NCBI GenBank assembly: GCA_051000395.1
Contig: JBPCOI010000044.1
Coordinates: 1 to 31,236, forward strand
DNA: 31,236 nucleotides
Origin: JBPCOI01 sp051000395
GTDB taxonomy: Bacteria; Actinomycetota; Actinomycetes; Mycobacteriales; Jatrophihabitantaceae
Direction of reading: 5' to 3'
A program made the position numbers and the translations under genes. This document shows positions 1-8,007 of this stretch, piece after piece (the stretch's first letter is position 1; the number at the start of each line of letters is the position of its first letter). Under the pieces are notes generated by a model. The model worked only from the letters and a program-made list of their open reading frames with translations, searched no databases and was not told where the DNA came from.

Positions 1-1
1 G

Positions 2-328
2 TTCTGCCCGGCCCGGACCTCCTCGACCTGGCCGCTCATCCGGGCGTCCGGCTCGTTCACGGTGAACGTGCTGGCCGACGACCAGGAAACGCTCTGCCGG
101 GTGTTCGCGAGCTCCGGCGACCGCGTCACCGGGGGCGGCTGGGCGGCCTCGCCGACCGGTCCGGTGCTCCCCGACGTGCTGGCCACCGTCCACTGCGACG
201 TCGAGGCGGTGCACGACGGCGGCGACCACGAGCTGGTGGTCGGTCGGGTCCGTGACCTGGTGCTGCGCCGCGAGGCGGGGCCGCTGGTCTTCTTCCGCGG
301 CGGGTTCGGCCTTGAGCTGCCCAGCTAG
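2..328 (+). CDS. Flavin reductase family protein, C-terminal part (5' truncated by window edge)
   Basis: The reading frame is open from base 2, so the beginning of the gene lies outside the window. The visible 108 residues begin with a Thr-Ser-Ser-Thr-Trp-Pro segment followed by GSFTVNVLADDQ. This is the typical middle of the flavin-reductase-like FMN-binding fold, where the S-x-T-W-P/F-N-V-L region lines the flavin pocket. Later residues fit the family's C-terminal beta strands (a V-D-V-E-A-V-HDGGDHELVVGRV-like segment) and end in GFGLELPS. Members reduce FMN or FAD with NAD(P)H, often to feed a two-component monooxygenase. No partner monooxygenase is visible here, so the physiological role is open. 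The stop codon overlaps the stop of the convergent next gene within a shared CTAG. Confidence 0.8.
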   Translation, partial: FCPARTSSTWPLIRASGSFTVNVLADDQETLCRVFASSGDRVTGGGWAASPTGPVLPDVLATVHCDVEAVHDGGDHELVVGRVRDLVLRREAGPLVFFRGGFGLELPS

Positions 329-789
329 ACGGTGTTGCTCCGGCAGGGTCGCGTGCGCAGGTCCGTGACGTAGTCGTCGGGCGCACCCGCGTCCTCCGCG
401 GCCTGGGCGAGCACACCGAGGTAGCGCGCCGACGGCAGCCCGCCCTCGTAGCCGTCCAGCACGTACACCCAGGCGAGCACGTCCCCGTCCAGCGTCGAGA
501 TGCGTAGCTTGATCTTGTCGTAGACACCGGTGTCCGCGCCCTCCCAGTAGTCGAGCACGGCGTGGTCGTGCGGCGACAGGTCGTAGAGCGCGACGAACAC
601 CTGGCTGCCCGGCGACGGGACCACCATCGCCAGTGCGCCGTCCCAGCCGAGTTCCTCGCCACCGAAACTCAGCCGCCAGCCGTTGAGCCAGCCGGTCCCC
701 GCGGCTGGGGAGTGCGGGCACCGGTCGAGCATCTGCTCGGGGTCCATGTTCGAGCCGTACGCCGCGTACAGGCCGCTGAAGGATGCCAT
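325..789 (-). CDS. Gamma-glutamylcyclotransferase-like (AIG2/GGCT fold) protein
   Basis: This 154-residue protein carries the family's N-terminal signature YGSNM (residues 11-15), which forms the gamma-glutamyl binding loop. It also has the segment LDYWEGADTGVY, whose Glu83 sits where human GGCT has its catalytic acid. Length matches the family (about 150-180). Members cleave gamma-glutamyl amines or amino acids to 5-oxoproline, and the true substrate cannot be read from sequence. The start at 789 is supported by a -10-like TACGCT (798-803 on this strand) ending 8 nt before the ATG, which suggests a leaderless message. It converges on the flavin reductase gene and runs divergently from lpdA. 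Confidence 0.8.
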   Translation of the reverse strand: MASFSGLYAAYGSNMDPEQMLDRCPHSPAAGTGWLNGWRLSFGGEELGWDGALAMVVPSPGSQVFVALYDLSPHDHAVLDYWEGADTGVYDKIKLRISTLDGDVLAWVYVLDGYEGGLPSARYLGVLAQAAEDAGAPDDYVTDLRTRPCRSNTV

Positions 790-845
790 CGCAGCGCAGC
801 GTAGTGGAGGACGTGCCTGGAAGTCCCCGATACCGGCACGCGAGA

Positions 846-2261
846 ATGGCGGACGTGACGCGCATCGTGGTCGTCGGCGGCGGCCCCGCGGGCTACGAGG
901 CCGGCCTGGTTGCCGCGCAGCTCGGGGCGCAGGTGAGCGTCGTCGACCGCGACGGCGTCGGCGGCTCGTGCGTGCTCAGCGACTGCGTTCCGAGCAAGAC
1001 GCTGATCGCGACCAGCGACCGGGTCACCGCCTTTCGCGACGCGCCGCGCGTCGGGGTGGGCACGGTGTCCGGCGACGTGCTGGTCGACCTGAAGTCCGTC
1101 AACGCCCGCATCAAGGATCTCGCGCAACAGCAGTCCGTGGACATCGCGACACGCCTGCGCAACGAGGGCGTCACCGTCATTCCGGGAGCCGCTCGCTTCG
1201 CCGCCCGGCAGCCACCGCGCGCGCACCGCGTCGAGGTCCTCGACGCCGACGGCGCGCCCGGCGACACGCTCGAGGCCGACGTCGTGCTGCTGGCCACCGG
1301 CGGCACCCCACGCGTCCTGGACACCGCGGTACCCGACGGCGAACGCATCCTGTCCTGGCGCGACGTGTACGAACTCGACGAGCTGCCCGAGCACCTCGTC
1401 GTGGTCGGCTCGGGGGTCACCGGCGCGGAGTTCGCCAGCGGCTACAGCGAGCTCGGCGTCGCGGTGACGCTGGTGTCCAGCCGCGACCGGGTGCTGCCCG
1501 GTGAGGATCCGGACGCCGCCGCGGTGATCGAGCAGGTCTTCACCTCCCGCGGCGGCACGTTGGTCAAGCAGGCGCGCGCGTCCGCGGTGCGCCGCGAGGG
1601 CGACGGCGTACTCGTCGAGCTTCAGGACGGACGTACCGTGCGCGGCTCGCACGCGCTGATGTGCGTCGGATCGGTGCCCAACACCACGGGCCTCGGCCTG
1701 GAGAACGTGGGCGTCGAGCTGTCCGGAGCGGCGGGATACATCGGCGTCGACCGCGTCTCGCGGACCAGCGTGCCGTCGATCTACGCGGCGGGCGACTGCA
1801 CCGGCGTCCTATTGCTCGCGTCGGTCGCCGGCATGCAGGGCCGCATCGCGATGTGGCACGCGCTGGGCGAGGCGGTGATGCCGTTGCGGCGCAAGACGGT
1901 CGCCGCCACCGTGTTCACCCACCCGGAGATCGCGACCGTCGGCATCGGCTACCAGGCCATCGCCTCGGGTGCGGTGCCGTCGCGGACGTCGACGCTCCCG
2001 CTGGCGACCAACGCGCGCGCGAAGATGCAAGGACACCGCGACGGGTTCGTGAAGATGTACTGCCGGCCGGCCACCGGGGTGGTGATCGGCGGCGTGGTCG
2101 TCGCACCCGATGCCTCCGAGCTGATCTTCCCGTTGGCGCTGGCCGTGCAGCGTGGCCTGACCGTCGCCGACCTGGCGGCCACGATCGGCGTCTACCCTTC
2201 GCTGTCCGGCTCGCTGGCCGAGGCGGCGCGACGGCTGATGCTGCACGACGACCTGGATTGA
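846..2261 (+). CDS. lpdA: NAD(P)H-quinone dehydrogenase / pyridine nucleotide-disulfide oxidoreductase, LpdA type
   Basis: The 471-residue product matches M. tuberculosis LpdA (Rv3303c) throughout as I remember it. It has an N-terminal FAD Rossmann motif (VVVGGGPAGYEA), a central NAD(P) motif (VVGSGVTGAEFA), the second FAD motif (YAAGDCTG) and the C-terminal interface domain ending RRLMLHDDLD. LpdA proteins lack lipoamide dehydrogenase activity and reduce quinones. They also lack the C-terminal His-Glu dyad, and here the corresponding region is YPSLSGS (450-456), without His. Unusually, this protein has both cysteines of a C-x4-C redox motif (Cys42 and Cys47 in GGSCVLSDC), where remembered mycobacterial and streptomycete homologues have only the second. 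I chose ATG 846 because it begins just before the FAD motif; an upstream ATG at 783 would add 21 low-complexity residues overlapping the divergent gene's promoter. Confidence 0.9.
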   Translation: MADVTRIVVVGGGPAGYEAGLVAAQLGAQVSVVDRDGVGGSCVLSDCVPSKTLIATSDRVTAFRDAPRVGVGTVSGDVLVDLKSVNARIKDLAQQQSVDIATRLRNEGVTVIPGAARFAARQPPRAHRVEVLDADGAPGDTLEADVVLLATGGTPRVLDTAVPDGERILSWRDVYELDELPEHLVVVGSGVTGAEFASGYSELGVAVTLVSSRDRVLPGEDPDAAAVIEQVFTSRGGTLVKQARASAVRREGDGVLVELQDGRTVRGSHALMCVGSVPNTTGLGLENVGVELSGAAGYIGVDRVSRTSVPSIYAAGDCTGVLLLASVAGMQGRIAMWHALGEAVMPLRRKTVAATVFTHPEIATVGIGYQAIASGAVPSRTSTLPLATNARAKMQGHRDGFVKMYCRPATGVVIGGVVVAPDASELIFPLALAVQRGLTVADLAATIGVYPSLSGSLAEAARRLMLHDDLD

Positions 2262-2269
2262 GGAGCGCC

Positions 2270-2632
2270 ATGCCTGATCTGTCCCCCGAGGCCCGCGCGC
2301 GCGCCCGTCGCACCATCGAGGTCGCGCAGGTGTTCGCCCAGCGCGCCGAGGAGATCGTCGCCGCCCTCGCCGGCGTCCCGGACGGCCACGTCCTCGTCGC
2401 CGTGGTCGACGACTCGCACGAATACACCGGAACCCATCACGTGCACACCGACACGATGGTCGATCGGGTCCCGGAGCTCGAGGACGGCGGCTGGGCCATG
2501 GTCTTCCCGCCAGGGACGACGCGCGAAGACATCACCCGGCGCACCGGAGAACTGGCCGACATCGCGCGCCAGCGCATCGCCGTGATCGACCGCATCACCG
2601 CGCGGCGAGATTCGGCCGGCCAGCAGGGCTGA
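2270..2632 (+). CDS. Hypothetical protein downstream of lpdA
   Basis: This 120-residue product starts 8 nt after the lpdA stop. A GAGGAG ribosome-binding sequence overlaps that stop, so the two genes are almost certainly co-transcribed. The first half is an Arg/Ala-rich helix (about residues 1-35). It is followed by a short hydrophobic stretch (VLVAVVDDS) and a His-rich segment EYTGTHHVHTDTMVDRVPELEDGG, then another predicted helix with several Arg. No signal peptide or membrane segment is visible. I do not recognise the family. The clustered His and Asp residues could bind metal, but this is only a suggestion. Coding status rests on the strong ribosome-binding site, the tight spacing and third-position GC like its neighbours. 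Confidence 0.7.
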   Translation: MPDLSPEARARARRTIEVAQVFAQRAEEIVAALAGVPDGHVLVAVVDDSHEYTGTHHVHTDTMVDRVPELEDGGWAMVFPPGTTREDITRRTGELADIARQRIAVIDRITARRDSAGQQG

Positions 2633-2646
2633 GGCGGGCGTCTCGC

Positions 2647-2967
2647 TTAGTCGGGGTCGGGCCCGGATGGCGGCAGCAGGCCGTGCTGGCGCAGCCGGTA
2701 GGCGCGGAACTCGTCGGCGTAGGCGGCGCCGACGAACAGCGGCCCCACCACCAGGAACATCGCCGTGGCCAGCCGCAGTCCGATCGCGCCGGGCAGGAAC
2801 ATCGCGCCGGCGACCAGCGGCAGCGGGATCATCGCGATCCGGGCCGTCTCGCGCCAGCGCCAGCCGCGGTCGTTGAGGTCGTGGAAGACCCAGTCGTCAT
2901 AACGCTCCGGCAGCCGGAAACCCAGCCCGTACAGCACTATCCGACCGAGGGACGGACGAGCGAGCAT
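2647..2967 (-). CDS. DUF5313-like small membrane protein
   Basis: The 106-residue product opens with a soluble segment containing LPERYDDWVFHDLNDRGWRWRETAR. Two hydrophobic segments follow (roughly residues 45-62 and 63-83), then a charged tail EFRAYRLRQHGLLPPSGPDPD. The W-V-x-x-D-L segment and the YR-x-RL-x-QHGL tail resemble the actinobacterial family DUF5313, of unknown function, which I recall from memory rather than a search. It begins 28 nt after the accA3 stop on the same strand, so it is probably the last gene of the accA3 transcript. It converges on the lpdA-linked hypothetical gene, with 14 nt between the two stop codons. Confidence 0.65.
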   Translation of the reverse strand: MLARPSLGRIVLYGLGFRLPERYDDWVFHDLNDRGWRWRETARIAMIPLPLVAGAMFLPGAIGLRLATAMFLVVGPLFVGAAYADEFRAYRLRQHGLLPPSGPDPD

Positions 2968-2995
2968 GAGTTCATCCTGCCCGCCGGCGTGGGGG

Positions 2996-4744
2996 TCAGT
3001 CCTTGATCTCGCAGATGGACGTGCCCGAGGTGACGACCGCGCCGACCTCGGCGTTCAAGCCGGTGACGGTGCCTGCCTTGTGCGCGTTGAGCGGCTGCTC
3101 CATCTTCATCGCCTCGAGCACCACGATCAGCTGCCCGGCCTGCACCACGTCGCCATCGGCGACCGCGAGCTTGACGATGGTGCCCTGCATTGGCGCCGTC
3201 AGCGAGTCGCCGGAGGCGGCAGCGCCGGACTTCTTGCCCGCCGACCGTTTCGGCGCGGCCTTGCGCGCGCCGCCGCCGCCACCGGCACCGAAGCCGGCGG
3301 GCAGCGACACCTCGAGGCGCTTGCCGCCCACCTCGACCACGATCGTCTCGCGCGGCGCGGCCGGTTCCGCCTCGTCGGCAGGGGCGCCGAACGGCGCGAT
3401 CGTGTTGTCGAACTCCGTCTCGATCCAACGGGTGAACACGGTGAACGGCTCGGCCGTGAAGGCCGGGTCGCGCACGACCGCGCGGTGGAACGGGAGCGCG
3501 GTGGCCATCCCCTCGACGACGAATTCGTCCAGTGCGCGGCGGGAGCGTTCGAGCGCCTCCTGGCGGGTCTCGCCGGTGACGATCAGCTTGGCCAGCAGCG
3601 AGTCGAACGCGCCGCCGATCACCGACGTCCCGTCGATGCCGGAATCGACCCGCACGCCCGGCCCGGCCGGCTCGCGGTAGGCGGTGACGGTGCCCGGAGC
3701 GGGCAGGAAGTTGCGGCCCGGGTCCTCGCCGTTGATACGGAATTCGAACGCGTGTCCGCGGGGCACAGGGTCGGCCGTGATGCGCAGCCGCTCGCCGTCG
3801 GCGATGCGGAACTGCTCGCGCACCAGGTCGATGCCGCTCGTCTGCTCGGTGACGGGGTGCTCGACCTGCAGGCGGGTGTTCACCTCGAGGAAGCTGATGA
3901 TGCCGTCGGCGCCGACCAGGTACTCGACGGTCCCGGCACCGGAGTAGCCCGCCTCGCGGCAGATCGCCTTGGCCGACGTGTGGATCGTGGCGCGCTGCTC
4001 GTCGCTCAGGAACGGCGCGGGCGCCTCTTCCACGAGCTTCTGGTTGCGGCGCTGCAGCGAGCAGTCGCGGGTGCCGACGACGATGACGTTGCCGTGCTCG
4101 TCGGCGAGCACCTGCGCCTCGACGTGCCGCGAGCGGTCGAGGTAGCGCTCGACGAAGCACTCGCCGCGCCCGAACGCCGACACCGCCTCGCGCACCGCGC
4201 TGTCGTACAGCTCGGGAATCTCGGCCATGGTGCGAGCGATCTTCAGGCCGCGCCCGCCGCCGCCGAAGGCCGCCTTGATCGCGATCGGCAGGCCGTACTC
4301 CTCGGCGAAGGCGACCACCTCGTCCGCGCCGGAGACCGGCTCCTGGGTGCCGGGCACCAGTGGCGCGCCGGCCTTGAGCGCGATGTGACGCGCCGTGACC
4401 TTGTCGCCCAGGTCGCGGATCGCCTGCGGTGACGGGCCGATCCAGGTGATCTCAGCGTCCAGGACGGCCTGCGCGAATTCGGCGTTCTCGGAGAGGAACC
4501 CGTAGCCGGGATGGATGGCGTCCGCACCGGATTTGCGCGCCGCGTCCACGACCTTCTCGATGACCAGGTAGGAGTCGCCCGGGGTGTTGCCGCCGAGGCC
4601 GAACGCCTCGTCGGCCATGCGGACGTGCAGCGCGTCGCGGTCGGGCTCGGCGTAGACCGCGACGGACGTGTAGCCGGCGTCACGGCACGCCCTGATGACC
4701 CGTACCGCGATCTCGCCACGGTTAGCGATGAGCACCTTCTGCAC
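2996..4744 (-). CDS. accA3: Acyl-CoA carboxylase alpha subunit (biotin carboxylase plus biotin carrier)
   Basis: The 582-residue product carries out ATP-dependent carboxylation of its own biotin and passes the carboxyl group to a beta subunit. It matches AccA3 from end to end: N-terminal VLIANRGEIAVRVIRACRDAG, ATP-grasp glycine loop AFGGGGRGLK, LEVNTRLQVEHPVTE active-site segment, ADP-side FRINGEDPGRNFLPAPG, and a C-terminal carrier domain with the biotinylation motif EAMKMEQ (biotin on about Lys547). A Gly/Ala/Lys-rich linker of about 30 residues separates the two halves. The start is a GTG with AGGAGG (4752-4757) 7 nt upstream; longer in-frame starts give no homologous sequence. The beta partners are probably the products at 6478 and 13802, and the ligase that biotinylates it lies at 15469. 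Confidence 0.95.
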   Translation of the reverse strand: MQKVLIANRGEIAVRVIRACRDAGYTSVAVYAEPDRDALHVRMADEAFGLGGNTPGDSYLVIEKVVDAARKSGADAIHPGYGFLSENAEFAQAVLDAEITWIGPSPQAIRDLGDKVTARHIALKAGAPLVPGTQEPVSGADEVVAFAEEYGLPIAIKAAFGGGGRGLKIARTMAEIPELYDSAVREAVSAFGRGECFVERYLDRSRHVEAQVLADEHGNVIVVGTRDCSLQRRNQKLVEEAPAPFLSDEQRATIHTSAKAICREAGYSGAGTVEYLVGADGIISFLEVNTRLQVEHPVTEQTSGIDLVREQFRIADGERLRITADPVPRGHAFEFRINGEDPGRNFLPAPGTVTAYREPAGPGVRVDSGIDGTSVIGGAFDSLLAKLIVTGETRQEALERSRRALDEFVVEGMATALPFHRAVVRDPAFTAEPFTVFTRWIETEFDNTIAPFGAPADEAEPAAPRETIVVEVGGKRLEVSLPAGFGAGGGGGARKAAPKRSAGKKSGAAASGDSLTAPMQGTIVKLAVADGDVVQAGQLIVVLEAMKMEQPLNAHKAGTVTGLNAEVGAVVTSGTSICEIKD

Positions 4745-4857
4745 CGTCGAGCCTCCTGTGATCCGGGCGCGTACGTCCTCGACCAGGGCCGAGGAAGGCT
4801 TTGGCCGCAGACTACCGGCCCGGCGTCGCGTCGGCAGGGCCCGTATCGCCGCGCGGG

Positions 4858-5259
4858 TCACGACCTCAGCTCGGCCAGGCGCTCGCGGCACTGCGCGGCG
4901 ACATCGGCAACCTCGCCGAGAGTGCGGCGCAGGTCGGCTTGCCTGGCCCGCAGGTCGAGGCCGATCTCGTCCAGGCGCGCGAGCAGCTTCTGCAGCTGGC
5001 GCCGTTCGGAGGTCTCGGCCCCGTCGTACATGTCCACGATCTCGCGGCACTCGCCGAGCGTCATGCCGAAGCGGCGCCCGCGAAGGATCAGCCGCAACCT
5101 GGCCCGCTCGCGCTGGCTGTAGACGCGACTGGTGCCGACCCGTTGCGGGGTGAGCAGCCCCTCGGCCTCGTAGAAGCGCAGCGTGCGCGTCGTGACGCCC
5201 AGCTCGTCGGCGAGTTCGCGGACCGTCCAGGTACGGCCCACTTCCGCTGCGCGCGTCAT
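4858..5259 (-). CDS. MerR-family regulator, LiuR-like
   Basis: This 133-residue regulator has an N-terminal winged-helix MerR domain (TWTVRELADELGVTTRTLRFYEAEGLLTPQR) followed by the RLRLILRGRRFGMTLGE segment and a C-terminal coiled-coil helix rich in Arg, Leu and Glu. It has no cysteine ligand set, so it is not a metal sensor. It most resembles LiuR-type MerR proteins, which control branched-chain amino acid and acyl-CoA catabolism genes. This fits the divergent acyl-CoA dehydrogenase and carboxyltransferase. ATG 5259 is preferred over the in-frame ATG 5295, because the longer start would translate the operator and the MerR domain begins right after 5259. A -35 TTGACG, an 18-bp spacer and a -10-like AATGCT end 6 nt before this ATG. 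accA3 lies 113 nt downstream on the same strand and could be partly co-transcribed. Confidence 0.85.
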   Translation of the reverse strand: MTRAAEVGRTWTVRELADELGVTTRTLRFYEAEGLLTPQRVGTSRVYSQRERARLRLILRGRRFGMTLGECREIVDMYDGAETSERRQLQKLLARLDEIGLDLRARQADLRRTLGEVADVAAQCRERLAELRS

Positions 5260-5265
5260 CGGACT

Positions 5266-5298
5266 AGCATTGCTTGACGTTGACGTAAACGTCAAGCA
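5266..5298. promoter_or_regulatory. Divergent MerR-type operator and merR promoter
   Basis: The 50-bp gap between merR and the acyl-CoA dehydrogenase gene contains the 16-bp palindrome TTGACGTAAACGTCAA (5280-5295). An extra TTGACGT half-site lies at 5274-5280, giving an outer inverted repeat with 11-bp arms (5271-5281 and 5288-5298). On the minus strand the right arm includes a -35 TTGACG (5290-5295), and after 18 bp a -10-like AATGCT (5266-5271) sits 6 nt from the merR ATG. The operator therefore lies in the spacer of the merR promoter, as expected for autoregulation. The palindrome resembles LiuR boxes from proteobacteria as I remember them. Confidence 0.8.
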
Positions 5299-5309
5299 TC
5301 GGAGAGCTG

Positions 5310-6461
5310 ATGTCGTTCGAACTGTCCGAGGACCACGAGGCGTTCCGCAAGGTGGTACGCGACTTCGCCGAGCGCGAGGTCGCCCCGCACGTCGCGCAGT
5401 GGGACCGCGAGCACCACTTCCCGGTCGACGTCGTGCACGCGATGGGTGAGCTGGGCCTGTTCGGTCTCGTCGTGCCCGAGCAATACGGGGGCGGCGGAGG
5501 TGATTTCACGTCGCTGTGCGTGGCGATCGAGGAACTCGGCCGCGTCGACCAGTCGATCGGCATCACGCTCGAAGCCGGCGTCGGCCTGGGCATCAACCCG
5601 ATCCTGACCTACGGCACCGAGGAGCAGAAGCAGCAGTGGCTGCCCGATCTGGTCGCGGGCCGCACGCTTGCCGCGTTCGGGCTCACCGAGCCGGAGGCGG
5701 GCTCGGACGCCGGCGCGACCAGGACGCGCGCGTCGCTGGCGGACGGGCAGTGGACCCTCGACGGCGCCAAGGCGTTCATCACCAACTCGGGCACGTCGAT
5801 CACCTCGGTGGTGACGGTGACGGCGCGGACCGGCGAGCGCGAGATCTCGACGATCATGATCCCGTCCGGCACGCCCGGACTGGTGGTCGAAGCGGCCTAC
5901 GACAAGCTCGGCTGGCACATCTCCGACACCCACGGCCTGAGCTTCCAGGAATGCCGAGTGCCCGAGGCCAACCTGCTCGGCACCCGCGGGCGCGGCTTTC
6001 ACCAGTTCCTCGCGGTGCTCGACGAGGGACGCATCGCGATCTCCGCGCTGGCCGTCGGGCTCGCCCAGGCCTGCCTGGAGCACTCGCTGCGCTACGCGAA
6101 CGAGCGGCAGACCTTCGGCGCGCCGATCGGCTCACGGCAGGCGGTCGCGTTCTCGCTGAGCGACCTCGCGGTGTCGGTCGAGGCGGCGCGCCTGCTCACC
6201 TACAAGGCGGCTGCGCTCAAGGACGCCGGACGTCCGCCGGCGGCGGTCAAGCAGGCGGCGGCGATCGCGAAGCTCTACTCCACCGAGGCCGCGGTCAGCG
6301 CGACGCGGGTGGCCACGCAGGTCTTCGGCGGCAACGGTTTCATGGAGGAGTTCCCGGTCGCGCGGTTCTACCGGGACGCGAAGATCCTCGAGATCGGCGA
6401 GGGCACGTCCGAGGTCCAGCGCATGGTGATCGCCCGCGGCCTCGGCCTGCCGGTCACATGA
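5310..6461 (+). CDS. Acyl-CoA dehydrogenase, SCAD/MCAD-like
   Basis: This 383-residue FAD flavoenzyme oxidises an acyl-CoA to the 2-enoyl-CoA and passes electrons to ETF. It has the full family layout: N-terminal helical domain, the beta domain with AAFGLTEPEAGSDAGAT and TLDGAKAFITNSG, and the C-terminal helical domain with RQTFGAPIGSRQAVAFSLSDLA and QVFGGNGFMEEFPVARFYRDAKILEIGEGTSE. The Glu in EIGEGTSE is where short/medium-chain enzymes keep their catalytic base; isovaleryl-CoA dehydrogenases have Ala or Gly there. So despite the LiuR-like context it is not an orthodox IVD. A GGAGAG ribosome-binding site (5301-5306) precedes the ATG directly after the MerR operator. It leads the operon with the carboxyltransferase and epsilon genes. 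Confidence 0.92.
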   Translation: MSFELSEDHEAFRKVVRDFAEREVAPHVAQWDREHHFPVDVVHAMGELGLFGLVVPEQYGGGGGDFTSLCVAIEELGRVDQSIGITLEAGVGLGINPILTYGTEEQKQQWLPDLVAGRTLAAFGLTEPEAGSDAGATRTRASLADGQWTLDGAKAFITNSGTSITSVVTVTARTGEREISTIMIPSGTPGLVVEAAYDKLGWHISDTHGLSFQECRVPEANLLGTRGRGFHQFLAVLDEGRIAISALAVGLAQACLEHSLRYANERQTFGAPIGSRQAVAFSLSDLAVSVEAARLLTYKAAALKDAGRPPAAVKQAAAIAKLYSTEAAVSATRVATQVFGGNGFMEEFPVARFYRDAKILEIGEGTSEVQRMVIARGLGLPVT

Positions 6462-6477
6462 GCCGTACGGCCACGCG

Positions 6478-8007
6478 ATGAGCGGCGACGAACAGATCAG
6501 GGCCGCGCGTGCCGCGACGCTCGCGCCATCGCCGAAGGCGGCGGCCAAGCTCGCCGCACAGCACAAGCTGTACGTGCGCGATCGCATCGCGCTGCTGTTC
6601 GACGCCGACACCTTCGTCGAGGACGCGCAGCTGGCGAACGCGCTCGCCGAGGGGGGTGCCCTGCCGGCTGACGGCGTCGTCACCGGGCAGGGTCTGGTGG
6701 ACGGCCGGCCGGCGCTCGTGGTCGCGAACGACCCGAGCGTGAAGGCCGGGTCATGGGGGGCGCGCACCGTCGAGAAGATCATCCGGATGACGGAACGGGC
6801 GCTGGTCGAGGAGTTGCCGATCTTCTGGCTCATCGACTCGGCGGGTGCCCGGATCACCGACCAGGTCGCGCTGTTCCCGGGCCGCCGCGGTGCTGGACGG
6901 ATCTTCCACAACCAGGTGGCGCTGTCGGGAAAGGTGCCGCAGATCTGCTGCCTGTTCGGGCCGTCGGCCGCCGGCGGCGCGTACATCCCGTCCTTCTGCG
7001 ACATCGTGATCATGGTCGAGGGCAACGCCTCGATGTATCTCGGCTCGCCGCGCATGGCCGAGATGGTCGTGGGCGAGAAGGTCAGCCTGGAGGAGATGGG
7101 CGGCGCGCGGATGCACGCGTCGGTCTCCGGCTGCGGCGACAACCTGGCAGCCGACGACGAGGATGCGATCGAGCAGGCCAAGCTGTTCTTCACCTACCTG
7201 CCCACCTGCTGGCGCGAAGCGGCACCGGAGCTCGCCGCCGAGCCGCCCGCCCGAGAGCTGGCCGACGATGCCGTGCCCGCCGAGGAGTCCGTGCCCTTCG
7301 ACGTGCACGACATCGTCGACGGGCTGGTCGACGCCGACTCGTTCTTCGAGATCAAGCCGCTGTTCGCCGCCGAACTGGTCGTCGGCTTCGGCCGCATCGA
7401 CGGGCGTCCGGTCGGCGTCGTCGCCAACAACAGTGCGGTGCGCGGCGGCGTGCTGTTCGTCGACTCGGCCGACAAGGCGGCGCGTTTCATCTGGCTGTGC
7501 GATGCGTTCAACGTGCCGCTGCTCTACCTCGCCGACGTGCCCGGCTTCATGATCGGCAGCGAGGTCGAGCGCCAGGGCATCATCAGGCATGGCGCGAAGA
7601 TGATCACTGCGGTGTCCGAGGCCACCGTGCCGCAGGTGTCGGTGATCCTACGAAAGGCTTATGGCGCAGGGCTTCACGCGATGGCCGGCCCCGGCTTCAT
7701 GCCCGATGCCTGCATCGCGCTGCCGACCGCGAAGATCGCGGTGATGGGTCCGCAGGCGGCCGTGAACGCCGTCTACGCCAACAAGATCGAGCAGATCGCC
7801 GATGCCGACGAGCGCGCCGAGTTCGTCGCCCGGATGCGGGCGGACTACGAGCAGGACGTCGACCTCCTGCGGCTGGCCGCCGACCTGGTGCTCGACGCGA
7901 TCATCGAGCCCAGCGAGTTGCGTGCCGAGCTGGTGCGGCGTTACGCGGTGCTCGTCGGCAAGTCCCGGCACCTGGCCACCAAGCGTCACGGGGTCCCGCC
8001 GACGTGA
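6478..8007 (+). CDS. Acyl-CoA carboxylase beta (carboxyltransferase) subunit
   Basis: The 509-residue protein has two crotonase-fold halves. The N-terminal half carries the oxyanion segment LFGPSAAGGAYIPSFCD, and the C-terminal half carries the biotin-side segment LADVPGFMIGSEVERQGIIRHGAKMI. It transfers a carboxyl group from biotin on the AccA-type subunit to an acyl-CoA. The residue aligned with the substrate-specificity position of propionyl- and acetyl-CoA carboxylases (Asp or Ile) appears to be His400 in GAGLHAM. It is therefore neither a standard PccB nor a standard AccB, and the substrate is unknown. A methylcrotonyl-type role is possible from the regulator context but not shown. The start is 16 nt after the dehydrogenase stop, and the stop overlaps the next gene. 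Confidence 0.88.
   Translation: MSGDEQIRAARAATLAPSPKAAAKLAAQHKLYVRDRIALLFDADTFVEDAQLANALAEGGALPADGVVTGQGLVDGRPALVVANDPSVKAGSWGARTVEKIIRMTERALVEELPIFWLIDSAGARITDQVALFPGRRGAGRIFHNQVALSGKVPQICCLFGPSAAGGAYIPSFCDIVIMVEGNASMYLGSPRMAEMVVGEKVSLEEMGGARMHASVSGCGDNLAADDEDAIEQAKLFFTYLPTCWREAAPELAAEPPARELADDAVPAEESVPFDVHDIVDGLVDADSFFEIKPLFAAELVVGFGRIDGRPVGVVANNSAVRGGVLFVDSADKAARFIWLCDAFNVPLLYLADVPGFMIGSEVERQGIIRHGAKMITAVSEATVPQVSVILRKAYGAGLHAMAGPGFMPDACIALPTAKIAVMGPQAAVNAVYANKIEQIADADERAEFVARMRADYEQDVDLLRLAADLVLDAIIEPSELRAELVRRYAVLVGKSRHLATKRHGVPPT

Noticed and set aside
4235..4245. GATCTTCAGG inside accA3, resembling the repeat arm
   Set aside because: It lies within conserved coding sequence (Leu-Lys-Ile-Ala-Arg), differs at the end, and has no inverted partner.
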